This document shows, piece by piece, positions 33,668 to 42,179 of a DNA stretch of 49,225 bases (positions are counted from its first letter, which is position 1; each line of letters opens with the position of its first letter). Made by a program: the position numbers and the translations under genes. Below the pieces are notes generated by a model. The model worked only from the letters and a program-made list of their open reading frames with translations. It did no database searches and was not told where the DNA came from. Source of the stretch: Candidatus Zixiibacteriota bacterium (GTDB taxonomy: Bacteria > Zixibacteria > MSB-5A5 > WJJR01); the NCBI GenBank assembly GCA_040752595.1, contig JBFMGX010000022.1:1-49225 (forward strand). The letters are read 5' to 3'.

Positions 33668-35395
33668 ATGGCGGTGCAATTGTCAGTGTATTTCGCGGAG
33701 GCCTGTGAGGCGACTGCGGCCGCACTGGCTCGCCTCGGCTACCCCCGGTCTCCGGAAGTGGTCGCTGAGGTGTACGAATCGCCGAACCGCAAGGGGTTCG
33801 GTGATTCGGCGTTTCCCTGCTTCCCATTGGCCGCTGAGTTGCGATTGCCACCGCAGGACATCGCCTCCCGATTGGAGCAGGAGTTCAAAGCGCCCAAGTC
33901 CGTCACCAAAGTCCAGGCGATCGGGGGATATCTCAACGTCTGGTACGATCCGCAGGCCGTCGCCGCCGAGGTTCTCCCGATGATTGCCGGGGAGGGAAGC
34001 CGCTACGGCTCCGCCGAGATCGGGCGCGGCAAGACCATCTGCATGGACTACTCGCATCCCAACATCGCCAAGCCGTTCGGCGTCGGGCATCTCCGTTCGA
34101 CTGTCATCGGCAACTCGCTCAAGCGCATCTTCGAGAAGCTCGGCTATCGCACGATCGGCATCAATCACCTCGGCGACTGGGGAACCCAGTTCGGCAAGCT
34201 GATCGTCGCCTTCCGTGATTGGGGCGACGAGACGCAGTTGGCGGCCGATCCGATTGTGCACTTGTACGATCTGTACACGCGCTTTCACCGCGAGGTCGAG
34301 GCGCTCCCTGAGCTGGAGGACCGCGCGCGGCTTGAATTCAAGAAGCTGGAGGATGGCGACCCGGAGAACAATGCCCTCTGGCAGCGCTTCCGTGATCTGT
34401 CGCTGCGGGAGTTCGAGCGTGTCTATCGCCGTCTGGGTGTGACGTTCGATTCGTATGCCGGGGAGGCATTCTACAACCCGTATCTGGCGCCGCTGGTTGA
34501 TCGTCTCCGGGAATCGGGCGTCGCCCATGGCGGCGACGATGGTGCTCTGATCATCCCGGTCGGGGCCGGCGACCCACCGCTCTTGTTGCGCAAGGCCGAT
34601 GGGGCCACGCTCTATGCGACACGCGACCTCGCCGCGGCCGAATACCGCCATGCGACATACCAGTTCGATCAATGTCTCTACATCGTCGGCTCCGCGCAGG
34701 CGCTCCATTTCCGTCAGCTCTTCGCCGCGCTCAAAGTGATGGGACACGCGTGGGCCGATCGGATGGCGCATGTCGACTTCGGCTGGGTCAAGTTCGCCAA
34801 TGTCACCATGTCCACGCGCAAAGGGAACATCGTCTTCCTCGATGATGTTCTCGCCGAGGCGGTGGCACGCACACGTGCCATCATTGCCGAGAAGAACCCG
34901 AATCTCGAAGACGCCGACGCGGTCGCCGAGGCGGTTGGCACCGGCGCCGTCGTCTTTTGGCAGTTGTCGGTGAAACGCCAGAAGGATGTCAATTTCAATT
35001 GGGATGAGGCCCTCTCATTCGACGGCCGGACCGGTCCTTATCTACAGTACACGCACGCGCGCCTTTGCTCGCTTTTGGAAAGGTGGGGACAGGAAGTGCC
35101 CGTGGAACCGCGCGATTTCATCCATCTGCGCAGCGACGAGGAACGACGACTTCTCCTGCAACTGGGCGACTGGCCCCGGCGGATTCGACTGGCGGCGCGG
35201 CAGTACGAACCCCAGGTCATTGCCGCCGCTCTCTTGGATATGGCACAGGCCTACAACGCATTCTATCAGAATGTCCGCATTCTCGATGGGGAGGCGCAGG
35301 CGCGGGGCGTGCGGATACTCTTGTCGGATTGTCTGCGCTCTGTCTTGGCCGAGGGTCTGAACTTGTTGGGGATGAAATCACCAGCGCGGATGTGA
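33668..35395 (+). CDS. argS: arginyl-tRNA synthetase
   Basis: This 575-residue class I synthetase charges tRNA-Arg. The N-terminal Add-1 type domain runs to about 115. The HIGH-type motif is in SHPNIAKPFGVGHLRSTVIGN, followed by GINHLGDWGTQFGKLI. The substrate-binding segment LLRKADGATLYATRDLAAAEYR is typical for ArgRS. The KMSKS loop is degenerate (MSTRKGNIV), as in many ArgRS. A C-terminal DALR-type anticodon-binding domain follows (about 455-575). ATG 33668 matches the family N-terminus; the frame is open upstream to 33500 without similarity. It ends before a repeat that separates it from the shikimate operon. Confidence 0.94.
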   Translation: MAVQLSVYFAEACEATAAALARLGYPRSPEVVAEVYESPNRKGFGDSAFPCFPLAAELRLPPQDIASRLEQEFKAPKSVTKVQAIGGYLNVWYDPQAVAAEVLPMIAGEGSRYGSAEIGRGKTICMDYSHPNIAKPFGVGHLRSTVIGNSLKRIFEKLGYRTIGINHLGDWGTQFGKLIVAFRDWGDETQLAADPIVHLYDLYTRFHREVEALPELEDRARLEFKKLEDGDPENNALWQRFRDLSLREFERVYRRLGVTFDSYAGEAFYNPYLAPLVDRLRESGVAHGGDDGALIIPVGAGDPPLLLRKADGATLYATRDLAAAEYRHATYQFDQCLYIVGSAQALHFRQLFAALKVMGHAWADRMAHVDFGWVKFANVTMSTRKGNIVFLDDVLAEAVARTRAIIAEKNPNLEDADAVAEAVGTGAVVFWQLSVKRQKDVNFNWDEALSFDGRTGPYLQYTHARLCSLLERWGQEVPVEPRDFIHLRSDEERRLLLQLGDWPRRIRLAARQYEPQVIAAALLDMAQAYNAFYQNVRILDGEAQARGVRILLSDCLRSVLAEGLNLLGMKSPARM

Positions 35396-35419
35396 CTCTG
35401 ATGATCGACCGATTCGCTT

Positions 35420-35513
35420 CTCTCACCCCACCCCTCTCCCGGAGGGAGCGGGAGATCACTAACCTCTCCCTCCGGGAGAGGTCGCCCGCCGATAGGCGGG
35501 CGGGTGAGGGAGT
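35420..35513. repeat. compound palindromic repeat, CTCTCCCTCCGGGAGAGG type
   Basis: The unit contains CTCACCCCACCCCTCTCCC and CCGGAGGGAGCGGGAG, then CCTCTCCCTCCGGGAGAGG, a CGCCCGCC/GGCGGGCG hairpin and GGGTGAGGGAG. The second half matches 25483-25536. It lies between argS and aroF and may stop argS transcription. Confidence 0.65.
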
Positions 35514-35546
35514 TCTTTCCATCGGCCCAGATTCCCAGGATGACGC

Positions 35547-36560
35547 ATGCTGATCGTGATGGACACACACGCCGATCCCGCTCAGATCGCCGCGGTCTGT
35601 GCCGAGGTCCATGCTCTGGGATTGCGCGCGCATCCATTGCCGGGGGCCCAGCGCACCGCGATCGGCATCACCGGGAACCTCGGTACGCTCGATCCGGGAC
35701 GGTTCGAGGCGATGCCGGGCGTCCTGCGCGTGATTCGCGTCACCACGTCCTACAAGCTCGTCAGCCGGGAATTCCATCCCCAGTCGACCACCGTGCAAGC
35801 CGGCGATGCCTCCTTCGGGCCGGGGTGGTTCACCGTCATTGCCGGCCCCTGCGCCGTGGAGACTCCGGAGCAGTTGGACGCCGTGGCGCGGATCGTCAAA
35901 CAGGGCGGCGCCCGACTCTTGCGCGGTGGGGCATTCAAACCCCGCACCTCACCCTACAGTTTTCAGGGTCTGGGAGAGTCGGGTTTGCGGATCTTGGCGG
36001 AGGTGGGTGCCCGCCACCATCTCCCGGTCGTGACCGAGGCGATCGACCACGAGTCGCTGGAATTGGTCGCCGGGTATGCCGACATGGTCCAGATCGGCTC
36101 ACGTAACATGCACAACACGCCGCTCTTGAAGAAGGCGGGACGGTGCGGCAAACCGGTGCTGCTCAAACGCGGCATGGCCGCCACGCTCGAAGAGTTCTTG
36201 ATGGCCGCGGAGTACATCATGAACGAGGGGAACCCGAACGTGGTGTTGTGCGAGCGCGGCGTGCGCACCTTTTCGGATCATGCCCGCCACGTGCTCGACT
36301 TGTCGATCGTTCCCGTCGTACGGAGGACCAGTCACTTGCCGATCATCGTGGACCCGAGTCACGGGACCGGCGAGCGGTACCAGGTCTTGCCGCTGGCGTG
36401 TGCCGCCGCGGCGGCCGACGCCGACGGCATCATGGTCGAAGTTCACGCGCACCCGGAGCAAGCGCTCTCCGACGGTCGCCAGTCCATCGACGCTCCGACG
36501 TTTGACTCGCTCATGGAACGAGTCGGCGCCATGGCTGCGGTCGTCGGCAGGTCGCTGTAA
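35547..36560 (+). CDS. aroF: 3-deoxy-7-phosphoheptulonate synthase, AroF type with N-terminal regulatory domain
   Basis: The 337-residue enzyme condenses PEP and erythrose 4-phosphate, the first shikimate step. Residues 1-70 form a ferredoxin-like domain (MLIVMDTHADPAQIAAVCAEV ... VIRVTTSYKLVSR), which in the Thermotoga-type enzyme mediates feedback inhibition by aromatic amino acids. The barrel starts with TVIAGPCAVETPEQ, then LRGGAFKPRTSPYSFQG, EAIDHESLELVAGYADMVQIGSRNMHN, LLKRGMAATLEEFLMAAEYI, VVLCERGVRTF and IIVDPSHGTG. Metal ligands (Cys in GPC, His, Glu, Asp) are in place. AGGA precedes the ATG by 6 bases. It is the first gene of the shikimate operon. Confidence 0.94.
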   Translation: MLIVMDTHADPAQIAAVCAEVHALGLRAHPLPGAQRTAIGITGNLGTLDPGRFEAMPGVLRVIRVTTSYKLVSREFHPQSTTVQAGDASFGPGWFTVIAGPCAVETPEQLDAVARIVKQGGARLLRGGAFKPRTSPYSFQGLGESGLRILAEVGARHHLPVVTEAIDHESLELVAGYADMVQIGSRNMHNTPLLKKAGRCGKPVLLKRGMAATLEEFLMAAEYIMNEGNPNVVLCERGVRTFSDHARHVLDLSIVPVVRRTSHLPIIVDPSHGTGERYQVLPLACAAAAADADGIMVEVHAHPEQALSDGRQSIDAPTFDSLMERVGAMAAVVGRSL

Positions 36561-36576
36561 TGAGTAGAGGATCGAC

Positions 36577-37971
36577 TTGAGCGACACACACGCCAAGGTG
36601 CCATTAGGTAGCGACGTCAAAGTCGAGCCGGTGCGGCGTCTGACCGGGCTCTATCGCCCGCCACCGGACAAGTCCATCGCCCACCGGGCGCTGATTCTAT
36701 CAGCGCTGGCAAAAGGGCGTTCGACTGTCAGCCCGATCTCGGGCGCTGCCGATGTGCTCAGCACGGTGCATTGCCTGCGGCAGTTGGGCGTGGCGGTGGA
36801 CGAAGCGGACGGAACATGGGTCGTCCAGAGCCCAGGCAGTGGCGGATGGAACGCCCCGGAGCGGGCGTTGGATTGCGGCAATTCCGGGACCACGATGCGT
36901 CTGCTCGCCGGATGCTTGGCAGGCCGGCCATTTGATTGCATACTGATCGGCGATGATTCCCTTTCTCGGCGGCCGATGCTCCGGATTGCCGAACCGCTGC
37001 GACGCATGGGGGCGAAGATCTCCCTGTCGGATGCCGACACAGCGCCGATCCGCATCTCGGGCACGTCGCTGAGCGGCGTTTCCTATGAACTGCCGATCGC
37101 GTCGGCCCAGGTCAAATCGGCTGTGTTGCTGGCCGGGCTCGATGCGGCCGGGGAGACCGTTGTCATTGAGCCGTCTCCCAGCCGTGATCATACTGAGCGG
37201 ATGTTCCGGTCCGCCGGAGTCGATTGCGATGTGACCCTGCCGCCTCGCCTCTCCGGCGACAAACGGGAGCGTCTGCTGGCGCAGGAGGCCACGGACAGCG
37301 ACCCCCCGTCGCACCAGCGGACGATCCGGATCGGTCCCCGGCGCAGCGTCAAGCCATGCGATTGGGTCGTCCCCGGCGACTTCTCCGCCGCTGCCTTCAT
37401 CATCGGGGCCGCCATCGGTGTCCACAAGGCGGATGTGATCATCGATGACGTGGGACTGAATCCCACCCGAACAGGATTCCTGCGCGTCCTCAACCGCATG
37501 GGCGCGCAGTTTGAGATCAAGAGGCGGGATCATGGCGGCGATGAACCGCACGGACAAATTCGTTTGACATCTGCGTCCGCCCTGAAGGCCGTGCGGGTCG
37601 GCGAGACCGAAGTGCCCGGGGTGATCGATGAGTTGCCGATCCTGGCCGTGCTGGCCGCACGCGCCGAAGGAGTGACTGTGATCCGTGGCGCCTCCGAGTT
37701 ACGTCACAAGGAATCCGATCGCATCGCTGCCGTCACCGCCAACCTCCGGGCTATGGGTGCCAAGGTTGCCGAATTGGAGGATGGCTGGGCGATCGAAGGG
37801 CCGACCGAGTGGCGGGCGGCGACCATCGACCCGGGAGGTGATCATCGGATCGCGATGGCCTTTGCTGTGGCGGCGTTGTGGGCCGATGCGTCCTCGGTGA
37901 TCCGCAACGCCGGTGTCATGGCGGTTTCCGATCCCGACTTCCTGGCCAGTCTGATTGCCCTGGCCCGCTGA
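36577..37971 (+). CDS. aroA: 3-phosphoshikimate 1-carboxyvinyltransferase (EPSP synthase)
   Basis: This 464-residue enzyme adds enolpyruvate from PEP to shikimate 3-phosphate. Key motifs are PPDKSIAHRALILSALAKG, GNSGTTMRLLAG, GDDSLSRRPM, SAQVKSAVLLAGLDA, VVPGDFSAAAFIIGAAI, VIDELPILAVLAA, and LRHKESDRIAAV near the C-terminus. It is longer than the 430-residue norm because of an insertion near 225-250 (RERLLAQEATDSDPPSHQR). Start is TTG 36577 with AGAGGA upstream, 16 bases after aroF. The motif set does not tell glyphosate sensitivity with certainty. It is fully consistent with an active enzyme. Confidence 0.93.
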   Translation: MSDTHAKVPLGSDVKVEPVRRLTGLYRPPPDKSIAHRALILSALAKGRSTVSPISGAADVLSTVHCLRQLGVAVDEADGTWVVQSPGSGGWNAPERALDCGNSGTTMRLLAGCLAGRPFDCILIGDDSLSRRPMLRIAEPLRRMGAKISLSDADTAPIRISGTSLSGVSYELPIASAQVKSAVLLAGLDAAGETVVIEPSPSRDHTERMFRSAGVDCDVTLPPRLSGDKRERLLAQEATDSDPPSHQRTIRIGPRRSVKPCDWVVPGDFSAAAFIIGAAIGVHKADVIIDDVGLNPTRTGFLRVLNRMGAQFEIKRRDHGGDEPHGQIRLTSASALKAVRVGETEVPGVIDELPILAVLAARAEGVTVIRGASELRHKESDRIAAVTANLRAMGAKVAELEDGWAIEGPTEWRAATIDPGGDHRIAMAFAVAALWADASSVIRNAGVMAVSDPDFLASLIALAR

Positions 37972-37989
37972 GACGTCTTCCCATCCATT

Positions 37990-38877
37990 ATGCCGCCCCG
38001 GATGTCCATCCCTGCAAACGTCCGCAATGGGATCTATGGTCTCCTGGGGCGCGGCATCGGGCACTCCATGTCGCCGGCCATCTTCCGGCGCGTTTTCGAC
38101 ACCCTTCGCTGGCCTGCGGTCTACACGCTCTGTGACCTGCCACCCGGGCGCGTCTGTTCGTTTCTTCATGCCGGTGCCGACGCCGGGTTTGTCGGTCTCA
38201 ATGTCACCACCCCCTACAAGACACGAGTCATCAATGATCTTGATGAACTGGACTCGTCCGCCGCGGACGTGGGTGCCGTCAACACAGTTGCCGTCCGCGG
38301 CCGGCGGTTGGTGGGTTATAACACCGATGTTGCTGGAGTGGTTGCTGCATTACGGCCGCACCGAGCGACGTTGAGAGGAGGGTCGGCCGTGATCCTCGGT
38401 GCAGGCGGTGCGGCGCGGGCCGTTCTCTCCACGCTTCTTGGCAACTTCTGTATGCAGCGAGTCACATTGGTGGCCCGCCGACCCCAACAGGCACGCCAGG
38501 TCGTAAAGCACGTCAAGACCCGTGTATCGAGGTCGGCGATCGATGTGATCCCGTGGCGGCCGGAGGGTATTGCGGCACGACTCGATTCGGCGGCGCTTGT
38601 CGTTAATGCGACCCCCTTGGGCGGTGGCGATCATTGGCGACTGTCGCCTCTACCGGACGGTGTGGCAATTTCGCCTGCCACTGTCGTCTTTGATCTCGTA
38701 TATCGTCCACGTCGCACCCGGCTGCTGCGTCAGGCGCAACGATCAGGGTGCCAACGGTTGGTCGGTGGGTGGCCGATGCTGGTCGCCCAGGCCGAGGCCA
38801 GTTTCACTGTGTGGACGAAGCGTCGGTTTCCGGCAGTGGTGCGGCGTCGATTGCTGGACATGGGGGAGAGTCTGTGA
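37990..38877 (+). CDS. aroE: shikimate dehydrogenase
   Basis: This 295-residue NADPH-dependent enzyme interconverts 3-dehydroshikimate and shikimate. The substrate domain has GIGHSMSPAIFRRVF, NVTTPYKTRVI (catalytic Lys), GAVNTVAV and GYNTDVAGVV (catalytic Asp). The nucleotide domain has ILGAGGAARAV, LVARRPQQARQ with Arg residues consistent with NADP preference, and NATPLGG. The family C-terminal GWPMLVAQAEASFTVWT is present. A GTG start for the downstream nucleoside-gate gene overlaps the TGA by 4 bases. The first Met or Met5 could be the start. Confidence 0.92.
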   Translation: MPPRMSIPANVRNGIYGLLGRGIGHSMSPAIFRRVFDTLRWPAVYTLCDLPPGRVCSFLHAGADAGFVGLNVTTPYKTRVINDLDELDSSAADVGAVNTVAVRGRRLVGYNTDVAGVVAALRPHRATLRGGSAVILGAGGAARAVLSTLLGNFCMQRVTLVARRPQQARQVVKHVKTRVSRSAIDVIPWRPEGIAARLDSAALVVNATPLGGGDHWRLSPLPDGVAISPATVVFDLVYRPRRTRLLRQAQRSGCQRLVGGWPMLVAQAEASFTVWTKRRFPAVVRRRLLDMGESL

Positions 38878-39320
38878 CAACCGATGGCACTACTGTTCCG
38901 CTCTGGCCGGTGCTCCGGCACGGAGTGCGCAAGGGATTGGAGACATTCTGGATCCTGATGCGCGTCATGATCCCCGTCTATGTCATCGTGACGCTGCTCG
39001 GGCACACCCCGGTGCTTCCCGCGCTGGCTCGATTTTTCCAGCCGGCGATGGGGATCTGGCATCTCCCCGGTGATGCCGCGCTCGCCATGGTCTTGGGGCA
39101 TTTCGTGAATCTGTACTCGGCGCTGGCGGTGATCGCCGCGGGGAAGTGGGATACGACCGCGGTGACCGTCGCTGCGATCATCCTCGGTGTCTCGCACAAT
39201 CACATTCTCGAAAGCGCCATCCTGAAGCAGATGCGCGCACCCACCGCCGTCCTCGTGGGGCTGCGGCTGGTGGTGGGGTGGTCACTGGGGTGGCTCGTCG
39301 CCGTAATGATCGCACAGTAG
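38874..39320 (+). CDS. nucleoside-recognition (gate) domain membrane protein, half 1
   Basis: This 148-residue membrane protein starts at GTG 38874, which overlaps the aroE stop as GTGA, after GGGGGAGAG. It has about four hydrophobic segments. GLETFWILMRVMIPVYVIVTLLGHTPVL opens like gate-domain proteins (SpmA/B and the C-terminal half of FeoB). DAALAMVLGHFVNLYSALAVIAAG and VAAIILGVSHNHILESAILKQM follow. In Bacillus SpmA and SpmB are two such half-proteins; here the partner is encoded 138 bases downstream. The function in a non-sporulating diderm is unknown. Its place inside the shikimate operon is discussed under findings. Confidence 0.78.
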   Translation: MTTDGTTVPLWPVLRHGVRKGLETFWILMRVMIPVYVIVTLLGHTPVLPALARFFQPAMGIWHLPGDAALAMVLGHFVNLYSALAVIAAGKWDTTAVTVAAIILGVSHNHILESAILKQMRAPTAVLVGLRLVVGWSLGWLVAVMIAQ

Positions 39321-39359
39321 GGTGCGGGACAACGCATGAACATGGTCACGCCCTTCATC

Positions 39360-39415
39360 TGTCATCCCGAGCGACTCGTCCCGAGCGACGTCGAGGGAAG
39401 CGAGGGATCTGCTTT
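39360..39415. repeat. half-unit of the TGTCAT-type palindromic repeat
   Basis: TGTCATCCCGAGCGACTCG and GAGGGAAGCGAGGGATCTGC match the left arm of the repeat at 29122-29261; the right arm is missing. It lies inside the shikimate operon, between the two gate genes. The truncation shows that units can lose one arm. Confidence 0.5.
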
Positions 39416-39457
39416 GCGGCTCGCGGGACAACAACAGAATTCGCCCGAGGCAACAAC

Positions 39458-39931
39458 GTGGACCTGGTGATCGAAATAGGCACCGGTCTCTGGGGGCTGA
39501 TGCTCAAGATCTTCCTGATCGTGATGCCGTTGATCATCCTGCTGGAGTGGGCACGCTCGCAACCCTGGTTCGATCGCGCCATTCAATCCGCGATTCCCGT
39601 CTTCCGTCCCATGGGGTTCCGTCCACAGGCGCTCTTTCCACTCTTGACTGGCGTGATTTTCGGCATTGCCTACGGCGCCGGGGTGCTGATCCCGCAAGGG
39701 CAGTCCGGCGATCTGGATCGCCGCCAGATCTTTCTGGTCGGGGCATTCCTCTGTATCTGCCACGCCATCATTGAAGACACGCTGCTGTTTGTCGCCTTGG
39801 GCGGGAGCGGTTGGATCATCCTGACCGCGCGCTTTGCCGTGGCCATCGCGGTTGTCTGGTTGCTGGCGCGACTTCCCTGGCCCGCCGCGACCCCGGAGAT
39901 GTCTCCCGTCAGCCCGGAGGGATCGGTATGA
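39458..39931 (+). CDS. nucleoside-recognition (gate) domain membrane protein, half 2
   Basis: This 157-residue membrane protein has GTG 39458 preceded by GAGG at 7 bases. Hydrophobic segments are LWGLMLKIFLIVMPLIILLEW, LFPLLTGVIFGIAYGAGVLI, FLVGAFLCICHAIIEDTLLFVALGG and WIILTARFAVAIAVVWLLA. The CHAIIEDTLLF and FGIAYGAG motifs mark the second half of gate-type pairs. Its ATGA overlap with aroK shows translational coupling to a shikimate gene. Whether the pair transports a nucleoside or another compound is not known. Confidence 0.78.
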   Translation: MDLVIEIGTGLWGLMLKIFLIVMPLIILLEWARSQPWFDRAIQSAIPVFRPMGFRPQALFPLLTGVIFGIAYGAGVLIPQGQSGDLDRRQIFLVGAFLCICHAIIEDTLLFVALGGSGWIILTARFAVAIAVVWLLARLPWPAATPEMSPVSPEGSV

Positions 39932-40509
39932 CCATGGCCGCGGCGCGTCGGCATCTGTTCCTGGCCGGTTTCATGGGCACCGGCAAGAGCGCCGTGGGGC
40001 ATCAACTGGCGGCACGGTTGCATCGTCCGTTTGTCGATCTGGATGGCGTCGTCGAATCGCTGTGCCGTCGTACGATCCCGGAGGTCTTCCGCGTCGAGGG
40101 CGAAGCAGCGTTTCGCAACCATGAGGCACGGGCGTTACGATTGGTTCTCGGTTCCCCTCCCAGCATCATCGCCCTCGGTGGTGGCGCGCCGACCGTTCCG
40201 GTGATTCTCGCCATGGCCCGCCAGACAGGCCGCACGGTACTGCTGACCGCTGATTGGGCAGCAATCTGGGATCGCGTGCGCGATGACCTCCCTTCGCGCC
40301 CGTTGTTGGCCGGGACGACCGTAGCCTCGGGTATACTCGGACATGATGATCCAGCGAGGCGGGAGCAGTTTGTCCGACACGCCGAGTCACTGCTGCAGTC
40401 GCGCCGCGACGCTTACGACCGAATCGCCGATCTTGTCGTCGATACCTCTCGATTGACGATCCCGTTGGTGGTCGAGCGCATCATGGAGTGGCTCGGTAAC
40501 GGGCTCTGA
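39928..40509 (+). CDS. aroK: shikimate kinase
   Basis: This 193-residue kinase phosphorylates shikimate at O3 with ATP. Walker A is GFMGTGKSAVG. Asp residues of VDLDGVVE, the Arg in FRNHEARAL and the GGGAP motif (LGGGAPTVP) bind shikimate and magnesium. LPSRPLLAG is the lid motif with the conserved Arg. It starts at ATG 39928, overlapping the previous TGA, and runs 8 bases from aroB. It is part of the shikimate operon. Confidence 0.92.
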   Translation: MTMAAARRHLFLAGFMGTGKSAVGHQLAARLHRPFVDLDGVVESLCRRTIPEVFRVEGEAAFRNHEARALRLVLGSPPSIIALGGGAPTVPVILAMARQTGRTVLLTADWAAIWDRVRDDLPSRPLLAGTTVASGILGHDDPARREQFVRHAESLLQSRRDAYDRIADLVVDTSRLTIPLVVERIMEWLGNGL

Positions 40510-40517
40510 ACGATCCG

Positions 40518-41660
40518 GTGACACCCGTGGCACCCCGACCCAAGCCGACATTCACAGGTTCCGTGCCTGGCCGACAGACACGGATCTACATCGCTGACGG
40601 CTCGCTCAAGCGGATCGGGGTGTACCTGCGACCTGAGCGTCGTGGATTGCCGATCGCCGTCGTCATCGATCGGGCCGTCGACGATCTTGTCGGCCGTGAT
40701 GTGCGCCGCTCACTGACGTTGGCTGGGTGGCTTCCACACTGCACGGTGTTGTCTGCGGGCGAACGCATCAAATCGGCCCGCACCGTCGATCTCTTGCAGC
40801 AACGGTGGTTCGTCGCGCGGCTCGATCGATCCACTCCGGTGCTGGCCGTCGGCGGTGGTACAATCACCGACTCTGCCGGTTTTGCTGCCGCGACGTTCAT
40901 GCGCGGCGTACCGCTGTGGTTTGTCCCCACGACGGTCATCGGACAGGTCGACGCGGCGATCGGCGGCAAGGTGGGGATCAACACAACGTACGGCAAGAAC
41001 CTCATCGGGTGTTTCTATCAGCCGACGGGGGTGATCATTGATCCGACCCTGCTTGCGACGCTGCCGGCACGGGAGCGACGCTCCGGGCTGGCCGAGATCG
41101 TCAAGTATGGCATCATGGGCGATTCGATTCTCTTCCGCCGCTGCGAGAAGACGCTCAGTCACTGGGTGGAAGGGTCACAACCGATGGGAATCGACGTGAT
41201 CCGGCGCTGTGTCCGACTCAAGCTGCGGCTCGTGGCCGAGGACGAACAAGATCACGGGCCACGACGGTTTCTGAATCTCGGCCATACGCTCGGCCATGCC
41301 TTGGAGAAGACCGGGCGATATCAACGGCTGCGGCACGGGGAGGCCGTTGCGTTGGGCATCATCGGTGCCGCCGACATCTCGCGTCGTCGTGGGTGGATCG
41401 GGAACGATGATTTCCGCCGGATCGTGCGATGTTGCTCGCTCATTGCTCCGCGCCGAATCGGCAACTTCACGATCTCCGACATCATGAAGCCGCTGCGGCT
41501 CGACAAGAAACGCCATGCCGGGCGCGCCATCTGGGTGCTCCCGAGGTCCGTGGGCTCGGTTCGGCTGGTCGATGACGTTGCCGATGAAGAGGTCAGGGCC
41601 GCGCTCATCTTCCTGAGGCGCGCGTCTGACTGGGCAGTGGCCGCCAGGGAGGACGAATGA
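40518..41660 (+). CDS. aroB: 3-dehydroquinate synthase
   Basis: This 380-residue NAD-dependent enzyme forms 3-dehydroquinate from DAHP. The motifs are GGGTITDSAGFAAATFMRGVP, FVPTTVIGQVDAAIGGKVGINTTYGKNLIG, the metal ligand Glu in GLAEIVKYGI, and RFLNLGHTLGHALEK with RHGEAVALG. The usual GGVVGDLAGF is GGTITDSAGF here, a mild departure with the central Asp kept. It starts at GTG 40518 and its TGA overlaps the aroQ ATG by 4 bases. The residues needed for metal and NAD binding appear intact. Confidence 0.92.
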   Translation: MTPVAPRPKPTFTGSVPGRQTRIYIADGSLKRIGVYLRPERRGLPIAVVIDRAVDDLVGRDVRRSLTLAGWLPHCTVLSAGERIKSARTVDLLQQRWFVARLDRSTPVLAVGGGTITDSAGFAAATFMRGVPLWFVPTTVIGQVDAAIGGKVGINTTYGKNLIGCFYQPTGVIIDPTLLATLPARERRSGLAEIVKYGIMGDSILFRRCEKTLSHWVEGSQPMGIDVIRRCVRLKLRLVAEDEQDHGPRRFLNLGHTLGHALEKTGRYQRLRHGEAVALGIIGAADISRRRGWIGNDDFRRIVRCCSLIAPRRIGNFTISDIMKPLRLDKKRHAGRAIWVLPRSVGSVRLVDDVADEEVRAALIFLRRASDWAVAAREDE

Positions 41661-42100
41661 GCAAGCCAATACTGGTCCTGCACGGACCCAATCTCAACCG
41701 GCTCGGTTTGCGTGAGCCCGAGATCTATGGGAGACTCACGTTGGCGGAAATCAACGACCGCATCAGTGAGCGCGGCCGGCAACTGGGCGTCGACGTCGAA
41801 TTCGCCCAATCCAATCATGAAGGTGTGCTCATTGACCGATTGCACGCGGCCGCCGACTCCGCCGGAGGGGTGATACTGAATCCGGGCGCGCTGGCCCACA
41901 CGTCGATTGCCCTGCGTGATGCCGTGGCGTCCATCCCGATTCCCGTCATCGAGGTTCACCTGTCCAATATCTTCGCGCGTGAAGAATTCCGGCAGCGATC
42001 GGTTGTCTCCGGCGCCTGCCGGGGCGTGATCTCTGGCCTCGGTGTCTCGGGGTACTTGCTGGCCCTGGAGTACCTTGCTGCCGAAACCGCCGGCCGCTGA
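41657..42100 (+). CDS. aroQ: type II 3-dehydroquinate dehydratase
   Basis: This 147-residue enzyme dehydrates 3-dehydroquinate to 3-dehydroshikimate as a trimer-based dodecamer. VLHGPNLNRLGLREPEIYG carries the catalytic Arg and Tyr, SNHEGVLIDRLH the conserved Asn-His-Glu, LNPGALAHTSIALRDA the Asn and His, and VEVHLSNI-type IEVHLSNIFAREEFRQ the Arg. ATGA overlap with aroB implies coupled translation. It is the last shikimate gene of the operon; aroC (chorismate synthase) is not in the window. Confidence 0.94.
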   Translation: MSKPILVLHGPNLNRLGLREPEIYGRLTLAEINDRISERGRQLGVDVEFAQSNHEGVLIDRLHAAADSAGGVILNPGALAHTSIALRDAVASIPIPVIEVHLSNIFAREEFRQRSVVSGACRGVISGLGVSGYLLALEYLAAETAGR

Positions 42101-42179
42101 GCCGTATCAGTTCTTCCTACTCCGCCTCACCCCTTGGCGGTAGCTTCGACTTCCCACTGGTATCCTTGGGGATTCCCTG

